NCBI GenBank assembly: GCA_030512335.1
Contig: JAULSU010000006.1
Coordinates: 2,666,001-2,730,000 of the forward strand
Direction: 5' to 3'
DNA from: Immersiella caudata
Lineage: Eukaryota > Ascomycota > Sordariomycetes > Sordariales > Lasiosphaeriaceae
Length of the DNA: 64,000 nucleotides
In this document: piece after piece, positions 1-10,402 of the stretch
How the letters are laid out: each line of letters starts with the position of its first letter
Position numbering within the stretch: position 1 is the stretch's first letter
Position numbers and translations under genes: made by a program
The notes under the pieces: model-generated
Seen by the model: only the letters and a program-made list of their open reading frames with translations
The model's database searches: none
Told to the model about the DNA's origin: nothing

Positions 1-900
1 TCGAGCCGCGACAGCCCATCCCAAGTCATGGGCTGGTCGAAGACGTTGGCAAAGTGTATTTCTTGCTGTGCACCGGAGACTCCCATGCCTTGATGCGGTA
101 GGTTTTCTGCCGACCGCCACAGCGGCCGGCGGGTTGACACCCGCGGTTGTTGGTCCAGATCCACGTTTTTTTCCCAGAGTTGTCCATGTACATCCAATCG
201 TCGCGCCCCTGTGAGTTCAGTCAGCATACGTTCACTGGAAGCCTGGTTGGTTGCCGTTCATCGTCCGCGCGAAAGACGGAAGACAGAGCTGCACAGACAG
301 CATCCCGCGGGTCAAGCAGGAAGGAACTACCTGCCGCTCCACTGCCGCGTTCCTTTGTGCTTTGCCTCCCCGGGGTAATCCATCAACCGACATCGGGAAC
401 AAAAGGGATATCAACTTACATCGCCATTGATGTCAACAAGACGGACACCGTCTGGGTGTCGCCGGCCAACACCCTGGTCCTTCCAGATGGAACCCAGCTC
501 CTGCCAACAGGCAGCCGTGTCATTTACACACTGTTAGTTCCCGTCTGCGCCTACGTTCTCTCGATTTGCTAGAACTGACCTTGTCCGCCGTTGCGCCAGC
601 AGCCCATATCATTGTTATCATAAATAGCGCAGTAATCCGCACAGCCATCGCCGTCGATGTCGCTGATGTGCACGACTGCGGCGAGCCCACACCGGTCTTC
701 CACCTCCCCTTGTACGAGAAGGACGTCACCTCGGACTCGAAAGACGTTTGGCCCAGGTTGATCGACACAAACACATACTCTCGAGTGTGACGCACAAAAA
801 GTTGTCGGGACCGTCACCGTTGACGTCTGCCCATCTGGCCCCGCGTATAATGCATCTCTCCGGCACCTACATGTCGAAGAAGATCAAGTGGTACCAAGAC
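1..900 (-). pseudogene. FG-GAP/VCBS repeat protein fragment, frameshifted
   Basis: On the minus strand three frames in turn carry FG-GAP style repeats. Near 835-790 there is a WADVNGDG motif followed by an acidic loop. Near 665-575 there is DIDGDGCADYCAIYDN followed by a CWRNGG motif. Near 495-425 there is a WKDQG motif followed by VRLVDINGD, which ends at a possible intron donor (gtaagt). Near 185-100 there is GRDDWMY followed by a TWIWTNN motif. These are the calcium-loop repeats of secreted fungal FG-GAP proteins, often the beta-propeller part of esterase or hydrolase fusions. The frame changes near 785 and 720 do not coincide with convincing splice sites, so I read this as a decayed copy. 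It runs off the left edge of the window, so any catalytic domain is not visible. The family call is fairly safe; the full architecture is unknown. Confidence 0.55.
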
Positions 901-1039
901 GGTAGGGAAGCACGCCAAAGTTTCTTTTCTTCCCACGTGCCAAGGCTTGAGCACCGTGCAACAAGGTCGTTACTGCCCGGGTCGACATTTCCACGGCCTG
1001 AATTTTTCTCAAAACTTCATCGACAAGGGCATTTACGCC

Positions 1040-2058
1040 ATGGCTGCACCTCCACACGGCATTTCGAGTACGTTGCCCCCTCTTCCGGTCGATGATATGG
1101 AGCTCCGCATCGAATACATCAATCGCCTTGAGCAGCACTGGCGCGCGAACTTTGAATACCTCGCCAAGCAAGATGTGTCCAGGTATCGACGGTTCTATGA
1201 CGTGCAGTTTGCTGCTCTCTACTTGATGGACCTTCAGCAACTCCAGACGTTGGCCACGGGACAGCACCTGTCACTCATGGTCGACTACTTCCTACAGCAA
1301 CTGGAGTGCCTTCCGGCCCTGGATGATCACAGGTGCATTCTCACCAAGCAACGGTTTCCAGAAGCTCGCCACATCGTCAGCCACGCATTCAACAATGCGG
1401 AGAGAAGTCGGGCAAGCCTCGATAAACTGCTCCCGCAAGTCCTGCCGTTTTTCTTCTTGGAGAATCTCATGCAACTTTCGTCGGACGTCCGTCATGTCTT
1501 CTCGTCCAGCGTTGGGGCGAGCGATCGGAAATGGAACATGATCTCGCTCAATCCAACCATGCACGATTGGTGGAGACGTGGCTGCTTCGGTCTCAAGTGG
1601 CTTGGCCCTGCTGCATCCGCTTCGACCGAGCCCAATCACATACAGACGATCCGACTTCAATTCCAGTAATTGGTATGGAGGGCAGGAGCTGCCGGCGCCG
1701 ACCGGCCGGTCGGGGAGCTAGGGCAAACTGCCGAACAAACCAGGGAGGCATTTCCTGGATGTTTGGCCCCCGAAACTCGCATTGCGGCAATGCGGATCCA
1801 CACCCCTTGCTTGCAATGTGCAGGCCAGCCACTGGATGGAACATGAAGCATGGCGAAGTTTTCGAAACGCGAATCCAACAAAAGCGCATCATGAAGATGA
1901 AGCTCTGTGTCGACCTGCAATGGTTCTTCAACAACCTCATTGCAATGGCCGGAGGGACAGTGGACGATCTCTCGGATGAACCAGAGTTTTTTCACGAAGA
2001 TGGTCGCTTCCCGGGACTAATAGAAGACTCTGAGCATGCCTACGAATTGACAATATAA
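1040..2058 (+). CDS. Fungal HNH endonuclease domain protein (two-exon model or broken gene)
   Basis: The ATG at 1040 opens a frame with a helical N-terminus (residues 15-80), then an HNH-like core: CILTKQRFPEARHI near residues 103-116, and WNMISLNPTMHDWW near residues 169-182. This matches the fungal HNH-nuclease family (PF13391 type), whose natural substrates are unknown. The frame stops at TAA 1667-1669. An intron 1666-1823 (donor gtaatt, acceptor gcag) restores a 286-residue product and joins it to the family's usual C-terminus, GEVFETRI followed by a KMKLCVDLQW helix, ending at TGA-free frame to 2058. However, the sequence just after the TAA also reads like the family linker. The alternative is therefore CAA changed to TAA plus a frameshift near 1845. 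The neighbour on the left is a pseudogene. I am sure of the family, and only moderately sure the gene is intact. Confidence 0.5.
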
Positions 2059-3240
2059 GAGGATCGAACCCGGTCTGCATCGTTTGATTGAGACCTCGTG
2101 GGAAAGCCATTTGCAGTTAGGATAACAGCTCTGGTAATGTACTTGATTCACTGAGGTGAACAAAGAAAGGTCATATAAAATGTAATTGTTGTGTTCAGAG
2201 CGATGGTCAAAAGCCTTTCCTCTGTCTGAGGAAGTCCATTTCGGGGGTTGTTTTGGAATTGCCGTGAGTAGACCAGCGCCTTGGCATCTCCGGTGACGCC
2301 TTGGTGCGATAGGCAGCACGCGTGGGGAAATGAGTTTGACCGTCCATGAAGGAGACAGGAGCTTGAAGGGAATTGGGAAGACGTTCCTCACATGCAAAGA
2401 GGCAATTACAGAGATCATGCTATGCCTTCTTTCCCAAACGCAAGGCCTTTCGAGAACATATGGAGGTGTCAACTATTGCTAAATGGGGGTTAGGGAAGAA
2501 ATGTCAAACTCGTTTCTCCCATTATGTCGCTGTCTACCTCTTCTGAACGCCCTCCTGTACGGAATCATCCTCCATTCCAATATCACCCAAGCCTCATGAA
2601 ACTTCTCCCTATAGCTCAGGTGTTAAAGCAACAAAGTCACACATCTGGTGGCCAGCACAGAAGGGGTTGGCAGCTAACTCGATAGTCTGGTGAACCCGTC
2701 TGCTGGTGCCAATGTTGCGATCAGACACCTCCATGAACCTCATCTGCTCTACGAGGGGAAGTCTCCCTGCTCACCCTAACTACCATTTTTATATGCTCGT
2801 ACGTTCTAATTACTCGATACCGTCCACGTGCATATGGTGGACATATTCGGAAAATGCAACGACCGACCGCGCCGTCGCCGCTGGAAAAGTCATCTCTCAT
2901 AAACGAAGAAAAACAACTCATCCGAAGCCCGTCCCGCCGATTTGTGAAACCAGCACCCACACGAACCTATCTTGGAAAGCTCCAACGCCTAGCACTACAA
3001 GAACGCCGGACCAATGGCCCCTCCCGCTCAGCACAGCCGGATTGCTGTGACAAGGGGCTGTTACGGAGGTCGTGACAACGGCTTGGAACAGAGATGTGGC
3101 CCTGTGGGCGCGAACAAATCTATTCTGAACGTACAATAATTGACTATGGCCTTGTTGAGTAGGATTGCCACTATCGCGAATGCCGGATTCTGTGACATCA
3201 GTCCTTATACATCATGACAAATCTCAAGCATCGCCTCGTC
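2059..3240. other. Intergenic; no gene recognised
   Basis: Only short overlapping ORFs on both strands are present, none with a recognisable motif or a convincing start context. A tRNA-like B-box word near 2061-2071 has no matching stems. It serves as the 3' flank of the HNH-like gene and the left flank of the inverted repeat that starts at 3241. Confidence 0.5.
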
Positions 3241-3351
3241 TTTGGCAGCCGATGGCGAGACGTCTACCTTGGCAAGGTAGGGCCGGGGAAGGCGGGTTGA
3301 AGGGCGGCGCGGAGGCGATAATTTGCGTGATTGACGGTGTCGGGCTGGCGG
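3241..3351 (+). repeat. Left copy of a long imperfect inverted repeat
   Basis: Read on the plus strand this matches the reverse complement of 6158-6294 over about 110 aligned positions, roughly four in five identical by eye. The best-conserved core is GGCGAGACGTCTAC, with further matches at GGCCGGG, AAGGGCGG and GATTGAC. One gap of about 23 bases (extra in the right copy) and one single-base gap are needed. The sequence outside the repeats does not match. Two orphan genes lie between the copies. Confidence 0.7.
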
Positions 3352-3424
3352 CTGTCGGGCTGTCGGGTGTTGGCTTAGCCGGGTGACGTCAGACTGCGAT
3401 GCTAAAGGTAACCATGAAGGCGGG

Positions 3425-3470
3425 AAGGTTTGACGCCTGGCATAAGGAAGGTTTGACGCTTGGCATAAGG
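3425..3470 (+). repeat. 23-bp direct tandem duplication
   Basis: Two adjacent 23-base copies, 3425-3447 and 3448-3470, begin AAGGTTTGACGC and end TGGCATAAGG, with one C/T difference. They lie about 190 bp upstream of the ATG at 3664, in its presumed promoter. A regulatory role is possible but unproven. Confidence 0.75.
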
Positions 3471-3663
3471 AGTCACAGAGCGCTTTCCCACCACAGTTTA
3501 AAAGCTGTGTCCTTTCCCTTCACCTTTAAAGAGCAACTGCTCCCTTCGTCCTGGCTCGCATTTCAACCCACCTAACTCCCAGCTATCCTCGATAACTCTC
3601 TAGACAATAAAAACTCGACATTCCTGGCCCCGATTGAACTCTACCACAGTATATAAAGAGAAC

Positions 3664-4857
3664 ATGGACATGTCTTCTGACATCACTAGCGACCGCACCG
3701 TCACCCACGATCGGAAGCGGCGTGAGGATGATGAGGACAAAGCATTGGTCCTCATTCACGAAACAACAGAATGGATCAGCAGTCTACTTGGCGAAAGAAA
3801 AGATGACGGGACGCCCGAGGGCAGGCGGGTTATGAGCCCGGCTACGGAGGCCTCTCTCCGCCTCCTTCTCGAGAAATACACCAAAGCTGCTGAAGCCGAT
3901 CCAGAGACACGAGAACGACTTACTCGAGATATCGCCCTCGAGACGATCCGGAAAGAGGTCACGCGTAGACTCCAGGCTGACGAGAAGTATCAGGAGGCGA
4001 CAACCAAGCTTGAAAGCATGATGAAGGATGCTTGGTATCTCCGATACGGCGACTACCACGCAACGAACCTGGCAGCGCTCCGTGAAGAAGCCCGAGATAT
4101 GGTCAAGAAGGCCAAGTCAGCAGCGGCTGCTGCAAAATTACGATCCGACAAAGAAGCAAAAAAATTCGGGAAAAAGACAGCCCCCAAGGGTCACGGTAGC
4201 GATGGCTCATCAGCTCCCGCACCACCATCTCTCACTGACGAAGAGAAGACGCTCCGCCATTTTGTCTCTACGAGGTGGATCGAGCTGGACAAGCTTTTAA
4301 ATTTTGAGGAAGAGCAGGCCAAGAGGGCGGGTGGTGGTCTTTCTGTCAGCACCCCTTTGTCCGATTTGCTCCACAATCTTGTTTGCCTTGTCAACAATAC
4401 TACGTATGAGGACACACGGGCATCAATGAAGTTGTACGCCGAACGAAACGAAGTCGCCCACACCGATATCAACGAATTAGCTCGCACAAGGCAGTGGCTT
4501 AAGCTCGCTGACAGGATTGCTGAGGATCTTGCCGCACCTGAGACGGAGAAATTGATTACCGAAGAGCAGCGAGCAGCCACGAAGGCCGCCATATGGTACA
4601 AGATAGGTCTTTACTTCGAAATCTTTGACCTCGACGAAGAGTCTTTTACCGTCTCTGCGATGAAGGCCTGGCCTCTGGACGATAAGGGGAAGGCCGTTCG
4701 AACTTCTGTGAGGCCAGCCCCGACACCCAGGGTAGAGCCCATGGACATTGAAGAGGAAGGGTCCGTGGGGTCTGTAGACACCGTCGTCCATCGCCTAATC
4801 GAGGATATCAAAGCTGAGGCCGAGACTGAAGTCGCTGCTGGAATCAGTTTCTCCTAA
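3664..4857 (+). CDS. Orphan acidic coiled-coil protein, 397 aa
   Basis: This is a single uninterrupted frame. The longer frame opens at TTG 3634; I prefer ATG 3664 as the first true start, just after a TATATAAAG box at about 3650, which may instead serve transcription. The product is hydrophilic and mostly helical. Residues about 25-140 are rich in charged heptads. Residues about 145-185 hold a Lys/Ala-rich basic stretch with AKKFGKK that could act as a nuclear signal. A Pro/Ser spacer follows, then a second helical domain (about 190-345) containing ERNEVAHTDINEL and RQWLKLADRI. The tail is acidic (MDIEEEGSVGSVD). I recognise no enzyme family and see no signal peptide or membrane segment. It is the first of two same-strand genes between the inverted repeats, 145 bp upstream of the second. 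Coding quality looks good; function is unknown. Confidence 0.65.
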   Translation: MDMSSDITSDRTVTHDRKRREDDEDKALVLIHETTEWISSLLGERKDDGTPEGRRVMSPATEASLRLLLEKYTKAAEADPETRERLTRDIALETIRKEVTRRLQADEKYQEATTKLESMMKDAWYLRYGDYHATNLAALREEARDMVKKAKSAAAAAKLRSDKEAKKFGKKTAPKGHGSDGSSAPAPPSLTDEEKTLRHFVSTRWIELDKLLNFEEEQAKRAGGGLSVSTPLSDLLHNLVCLVNNTTYEDTRASMKLYAERNEVAHTDINELARTRQWLKLADRIAEDLAAPETEKLITEEQRAATKAAIWYKIGLYFEIFDLDEESFTVSAMKAWPLDDKGKAVRTSVRPAPTPRVEPMDIEEEGSVGSVDTVVHRLIEDIKAEAETEVAAGISFS

Positions 4858-5002
4858 GGAGGCTGCTATCTCCCACCAACGTCTTTTCCACGACCCAAGC
4901 ATCAAGGCGTCTTCTCATCCAGACCTTAATATCACCAATTCACGGTATTTCTCAGACACAATCAATCCTTTATTTCACCATCACCAGAAAGAACCGCCCA
5001 CC

Positions 5003-5851
5003 ATGCCTCCCGTCAACCCGCCCGCCTCCTCCCAGCCCCGCTCCGACCTCCAGGTCATTCTCAGTAGCGCTCTGGACATGGCCAGCGTGCAAAATACCCT
5101 ATGTGACGATATTCTATACGCATTGTCGGAGGCGAATGGAACTCCCCTCCTGGGAACCGAAGCGGACCTTGAGGAGAAGCGCAAGAGACTCTGGGCCCTT
5201 GTTTTTGACAGTTGGAACACAAACTCAACTTTCCATCATCCTGGCACTATCGCTGCGAAGCGCTTGCAGCATAGTGCTATCATTGTGGGAACGTTCACAC
5301 AAGACCACCCACCCTCCACCGAGGCACAGAAGGCCGCCAAGAGGAAGAGTTTCGCAGACACCATCGTAATCCCAACAGCTCCAGCAGTCAGAAGAGCTGG
5401 TCAGCCAGTTTATATTCGCCCAAACGTCAACATGCACGAGTTTTCAGTCGTCTGGCAGCTGACTGATGGCCGTGGCCGCACTATTCAGCCCGAGTACTTC
5501 GCCTATCATCCCGGTATCACGCCCGAGAGCGCCCGAGCGGACAGTATGGTCCATTGGGACCGCAACGAAGTGATTCGTGTTTGCAGCTTCAATCGCCTTC
5601 TAGCTGTGTATTGAGCCCGCCGCCGCCTGCTTCGTCACGTGCGGCAGTTCCCGCATCTTGCGAAAGAGGGCTTAACCCGAAACGACAACGCGGAACGGCC
5701 AGTCTTCGATCAATCAGTGCTCAAGGAGGAAAATTTAGGCGAGCTCGTGAAGTTGAGAACATGCAAGGCCATGATGGAAGCGTACGGTCAGATCGCGCTG
5801 CGTGCAGCCCAGGCCGCTGGCGCGGCTGGTATCGGGAATTTCGTGATTTAG
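5003..5851 (+). CDS. Orphan protein, 203 aa, frame continues past an in-frame TGA
   Basis: The ATG at 5003 has a good context (CCCACCATGC). The 203-residue product ends at TGA 5612-5614, but the same frame stays open for a further 78 codons to TAG 5849-5851 and still looks like coding sequence, with basic and helical stretches such as KEENLGELVKLRTCKAMMEA. A full-length ancestor would be about 282 codons. Residues 13-75 are helical (LQVILSSALDMASVQNTL). A middle part contains VYIRPNVNMHEFSVVWQL and ends HWDRNEVIRVCSFNRLL. I recognise no family. The TGA is consistent with CGA or TGG mutated by a transition, or the protein may really end there. It follows the 397-aa orphan on the same strand inside the inverted repeats. 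Confidence 0.55.
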
Positions 5852-6157
5852 GCTGGTACACTGCAGGTATGTTGCAGGTATATTCATCTTCCCATTGTTG
5901 ACGGGAATCTAGTGCTAACATTACACAGGTGGACGATGAGTTTGGGACCGACAATCTTCTGCAAGCTTGCGTTTCCTTTGACAATGAACAATCTGAACTT
6001 ACGAAATGGAAGAGCTCTAAGCCTTGAGGGGTTCGGATTTTAAACTTGCTTTGCGACTGCCTGTGTGATACCATCCGCTTAATTCGTTCACTGATCTGGC
6101 CCTGGGAGCAAACTCCCCCGTTATCACGATAGCTAGCCAGGCTAGCCTTCGTGTCAT

Positions 6158-6294
6158 CCGCCAGCCTGACAGTGTCAATCGCCCTCCACCCTCTGCATCA
6201 TGTTTGCGCAAACGATCGCTTCCGCACCGCCTTTCCATCCACCTTTCCCGGCCTTGCCCTGCCAAGGGTAGACGTCTCGCCGTCCGCTGGCAAA
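6158..6294 (-). repeat. Right copy of the long imperfect inverted repeat
   Basis: The reverse complement aligns with 3241-3351, sharing the GGCGAGACGTCTAC core and the GATTGAC...GGCTGGCGG end. This copy carries about 23 extra bases near 6181-6203. With the left copy it brackets about 2.8 kb containing two orphan genes. Confidence 0.7.
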
Positions 6295-7068
6295 CACCCT
6301 CTCCGACCAGATGTGAGCTTCCAGGTGTGTGCAAGCCCATCCGGCCTTGTTAGGCTGACCAATCGCCTTGCGGCGGATCCACACACGTTATGCTGACGAC
6401 ATTCAGGCCTACAACACCTGATTGGCTGAGGCTCCTGGCATTCCGCCCGAGTTTTCCACAAAATTCAACAAGCAACGAACTGCCACTGTCCCACTGGAAA
6501 TCGATTGGGCAAAACGCCTTTAGCATTTTTTATCCTTGCGTGCCCAAAAGAAGAATGATTTTATCCGAAGACGTGACCCAATCACAAGCCCACGCTACCT
6601 ATCCATGTCCGATTTCCCAACAGCCTCGTCATCCAGGCAAAGGAGTTCAACCGGGTCCACTTTCTGGTCAGATTCGCATCCAGCTGACCCCACAACAGCC
6701 AACCAGATTCGCTTAATTCTCCGTCAGTGGGCGCACACATCGCTTTTTCTTGGTTATGTTTCTTCCATCCGAGCCTGCTGAGGTCTTATCTCCCCGAAGA
6801 ATTAGATACGGCTTGACGTTCATTTCGAGAAGTGGGGCGCACACCAGGGTCAAGGGCTCGGTTGGCCGGCTTCCTGACCTATTCTCCACTGCGGTACCTC
6901 TCTTTCAACATCACCAGAGCAGAAGTTTCCTAGAACGCAGAGATTCTAGACCACTTGCTTGAAAACTCTGCTCCCAACGATAACCGAGCATGGTCTCACC
7001 GAGACTGTTGGGAAGAGCGTTGCGAGGCGTTCAGATGAAACTCAAACGCTTGTGGTAGCCGCAAGGTG
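6295..7068. other. Intergenic between inverted repeat and degenerate coiled-coil gene
   Basis: There is no ORF with recognisable content. Short overlapping frames on both strands look like chance. The right end is the promoter region of the degenerate gene starting at 7197. Confidence 0.5.
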
Positions 7069-7076
7069 TATAAATA
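7069..7076 (+). promoter_or_regulatory. TATA box of the degenerate gene at 7197
   Basis: TATAAATA lies about 120 bp before ATG 7197 and is followed by a C/T- and CA-rich leader, the usual layout of an expressed fungal promoter. The gene itself is broken, so the promoter may be a remnant. Confidence 0.5.
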
Positions 7077-7196
7077 TCTCCCTCGCCTCCCAGAATTTCT
7101 CGCTCATTTTCCTTCTTTCAACTAACAGCGAGCCATCATCAACCCATCATCACCTACCTCAAAGCCAACCACCATCTCCAGCCGCACGCGACCACC

Positions 7197-8899
7197 ATGG
7201 CGTCACCCGAGACCGCAATCGACGGCGGCACCCCCCAGCAATGCTTCGCAGCCTACCGAAACCTCATCTCTCAGTTTCGCGATGCCGTCTACCTCGACGG
7301 TCTCCCCAGCCACATCGATAATCAATGTTGTCTGCGGACACCTGATGCGCTCCGAGCCAATTCCGTACGCGCGAGTCGGCTTCCGTTGCAGCAAGCACAT
7401 AGCTTGGATTTCCATCAGATCCGAACTACCCACCCCTATGCAACTGGAAGAAGGAAAGGGCCCGCTGGGATTCCGCCAAAAAGTCTCAGATTCTGTCATT
7501 TCGCCAGCTGGTTCCTATCCCAGAGGTGGCACTGACGTTGAGCATCCTGTTCTTTGCGAACGCAGACGGCGCTAGGGGCGGTGTGTGTATTACGTTTCTG
7601 GACTGGTCAAGCCAGGGCGCTGAGCTCGATTGGCTGCTGGATGATCCGGAAACTCGCGTTGTGCCCCCATTCTAGGAAGGGTATGTCCTCACCCCCGTTG
7701 AATGGAAGCACCGGAACTCGAGGGGCCTGGGTCAACGTTTTGAGGACCTCAATGAGGTGTTCCGCGCCAAGAGTGCCCCTACGAGCACCGCAGCCCGGTC
7801 AAACGATGCGCACCCACTGCCTTCAACCGACGTCGCAATCAAGAAGTTAACCTCTCCCGAAGTTACGAGCGTCTCGATTCCTTTTCTTCGCGCGCCCATG
7901 TCAGCATCTCCCGCATCCGACCGAGCACTCGACCCCCCATTTCAAGGCGCGGTACCCCCTCACAACGCACTGTCAATGCTAGAGCCCTTGCACGAGGGGC
8001 CGGCTGACAATAACACTTGACCTGATGGAGATGAAGGCCATGAGAAGAGCATTCAGACGTCTCGAGAACAATATGCTGGGATATGTGGGTCAAATGAACA
8101 ACGATAACGCCCGGGCGACCGAGTCATCCCGACATCTCACAGAGCTGACATCCTTGAGGACTCAAAATGAAGCTCTGATGGCCGACAACAAAGACTTGAA
8201 GAAGAGGAACGAGGCTGTCGAAGACGACAACGAAAGCCTCGGGTGAGAAATGGAAGAGTTCAAGCTGTTCAAGGACGAATATGCGAAGGTCGAGACTGAA
8301 AACGAAGGGCTCAAAAGTACTATGGAGGCTCAGCGGGGTGAAATCAGGCAACTCAAAGAGACTGTTGCAACTCTCAAAAGGCAAAAAGCCACGGCCTCTA
8401 CCGTCGAAGACCAAGGCCTCAGCCCTATCTTCAGCCCCCGGTCCACACCAGATCCCCGTAAAGGCTCAATCCGCCAACCCCGATCAAGCACCAATCGTAG
8501 CCCATCCAGTCACGGCAAGCCAACCTCCCCAGCACTAGCCAGGCTACCCCATGCCCCCCCCCCCCCCAACCCTACAGCCCATGGTACCCCTATCCCACCA
8601 TGATGCCAACCCCTTATGGCCACTTCCCTCAGCCGTCAACTCCCCGCGGCCAGCCTCCGACACCAGGCTATATGCCCCCGCCCGTTTACGGCACCCCCTT
8701 GGGCGGTTGGCATCAAGGACACGGTGTCCCACAGGAACGACAACAAGAGGTGGTTCAGCAGCAGATGCAGAGTCGTGAGAGGATGAGAGAGCGTGAGGCG
8801 AGTGAGGAGGACACGCAATACGATGGCAAGATCAAGGGCAAAATGGAGGCGTTTCGGGCATGGGAGGATAAATGGGAGGGCGTGACGGGATGCTTCTGA
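7197..8899 (+). pseudogene. Degenerate orphan coiled-coil gene with Pro-rich C-terminus
   Basis: The ATG at 7197 (ACCACCATGG context) begins a plausible N-terminus (CFAAYRNLISQFRDAVYLDG). The coding signal then moves between frames. About 7325-7560 reads in a second frame. About 7530-8020 reads in a third frame with an in-frame TAG at 7673-7675 inside PPF*EGYVLTPVEW. At 8018-8025 the frame shifts again into a long coiled coil (LRTQNEALMADNKDLKKRNE) with a TGA at 8244-8246, after which the heptads carry on. A run of fourteen C at 8554-8567 marks a last shift into a Pro/Tyr/Gly-rich tail (YGHFPQPSTPRGQPPTPGY) and a charged helix ending at TGA 8897-8899. The ancestral protein was probably about 550 residues: a globular N-domain, a coiled coil and a disordered tail. 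I know no named family. Some shifts could be unrecognised introns, but not all of them. Confidence 0.6.
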
Positions 8900-10180
8900 T
8901 GCCGCTATGAGTGGCGGGCTTGGCTTTCTTGGGACATAAAGGGCGAATTTTAGCGTTGCATTCACGCATTTACAGAGGATGCCAAGGGGTTGATAAATAG
9001 AGCGATGGGCCTTGAGTGCTGCTTTTATGCATTGGGGCAATAGAACGAGGCTTTGAGACATGAAAAAAGGGGCGTTTGTGAGAGGGCCACAGTGCGTATC
9101 GATGGGCATCTGCAGGCGTTGTTGTGATTGCACCTGACAGCGTGGATGAGAAAGCGATTGGTGACAAGGACGCCATCTTGTTGCTAGATAATTCATTTTT
9201 ATGCACTGGCGAATGTTATTAGACGGCCACAGAGGAGAGAAGTTGCACTTTGCGCGTCCAAGGTCGATGGATTGAGACGCCCCAAAAGCGCGTGGTGCAA
9301 GAGCTGATAGGGCTCTACAAAAGTGCGAAGCTGCTCCTGTAGGAACATAATGACATCGGCGGCAAGGCATTTGCTAGCATGTCTGATGCCGCTCAGATGC
9401 GCCAGCTAAAATCACATCCATTGCTTGTTTGCCCATGGAACGCGAGGCTATATGGTGCTATCGGATGACCACCCCACCCCAGTTTTAGAGTTTGTCAGGT
9501 GCAGGTGAGTCAAATGATGTGATTCTTGCAAGTTCGGTCAGGACTGCCTTTGAAAGAGACGGGCGGAAGAGGTTGGTGGGATGGTACCTAGGAGAGGGAG
9601 AGGGGTTTATATATTCGAAGATATTAGGTCCTCTTTGTTTTGGCGTGATGAGCTGGTGTTTGTTTTGTCTGATGTATTTCCTCAGAGTAGGTGACTCTTC
9701 CTTGAGTTCTAGATAATAGATGAAAGAACAAGCGCTTAGCTGATATTTTGATGGACACCCACCTTGTTGGACAACAACCTGGAAAGAATTGAGGGATGAT
9801 CAAACCCCACAACCGCGAGCAGGGGCCTATAATTACCTGAAGTGTTGATAAGCCTTGTGTCTTCACGCTTATCTGAGCTGAAAACTTTTGCTTCACTTCC
9901 ATGAAGCTAGAGGCTTTCCAGTGTGCTCCTTCCTTCCTTGTTCACTTCTCTCTTGATTCCTTTCTTCTCACATTTCAACTGGTGGGTCCTAGTCTTCAGA
10001 TGGAAACAATGAACCTCACCACAAGACACCAAAAGCTCAAGGATCTCGGACCCACCCTCTACGAATATATAACCCTCCCCCTTCTCCCAATTCCATTTCC
10101 CTCTCTCCTCCAACAACTTCCTCTAACAATCCGCCTTCCTCACATTCCTTTCAGTCACGTCCTTGCACCGTTCACCCACA
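8900..10180. other. Intergenic; promoter-like right end
   Basis: No gene is recognised. The right 150 bp contain ATATATAACC at about 10064-10073, then a long C/T-rich leader typical of fungal 5' UTRs leading into the small ORF at 10181. Confidence 0.5.
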
Positions 10181-10402
10181 ATGTCTCAAGACCTCTCCCA
10201 ATCTGGCGGCATCGGTAAGGTCCCTTCGTACTCCGTGTAGTCAATTCATTAGATATTAACGAGCAGTGTTCCAGTTCCAGGTGACGCGGTACTGACCGCG
10301 GCTGATTGGGGTCGAATCAAGCACCTGCTTGGTGGGAATCAATATCGACTCGTGGGTATAAACTCGGTACGACGAGAAAACAGGAAGATGCGCATGAAGT
10401 GA
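10181..10402 (+). CDS. Possible two-exon microprotein, 53 aa
   Basis: ATG 10181 follows a TATA-like box and a C/T-rich leader. Exon 1 (10181-10214) encodes MSQDLSQSGGI. A GTAAGG donor at 10215 and an acceptor at 10273-10274 remove 60 nt. Exon 2 (10275-10402) then gives PGDAVLTAADWGRIKHLL and a strongly basic end (RRENRKMRMK) before TGA. The total is 53 residues, with no signal peptide and no recognised family. It could be a real short gene, or the 5' stump of a larger gene truncated by mutation, since the downstream 600 bp still have scattered open frames. Splice sites and promoter layout are the only support. Confidence 0.35.

Noticed and set aside
2061..2071. B-box-like GGGTTCGATCC (minus strand)
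   Set aside because: No A box or stems at the right distance.
8244..8290. Possible short intron starting GTGAGA at the TGA in the coiled-coil gene
   Set aside because: The removed part would itself be perfect coiled-coil coding sequence and the intron would be under 50 nt; a nonsense mutation is simpler.
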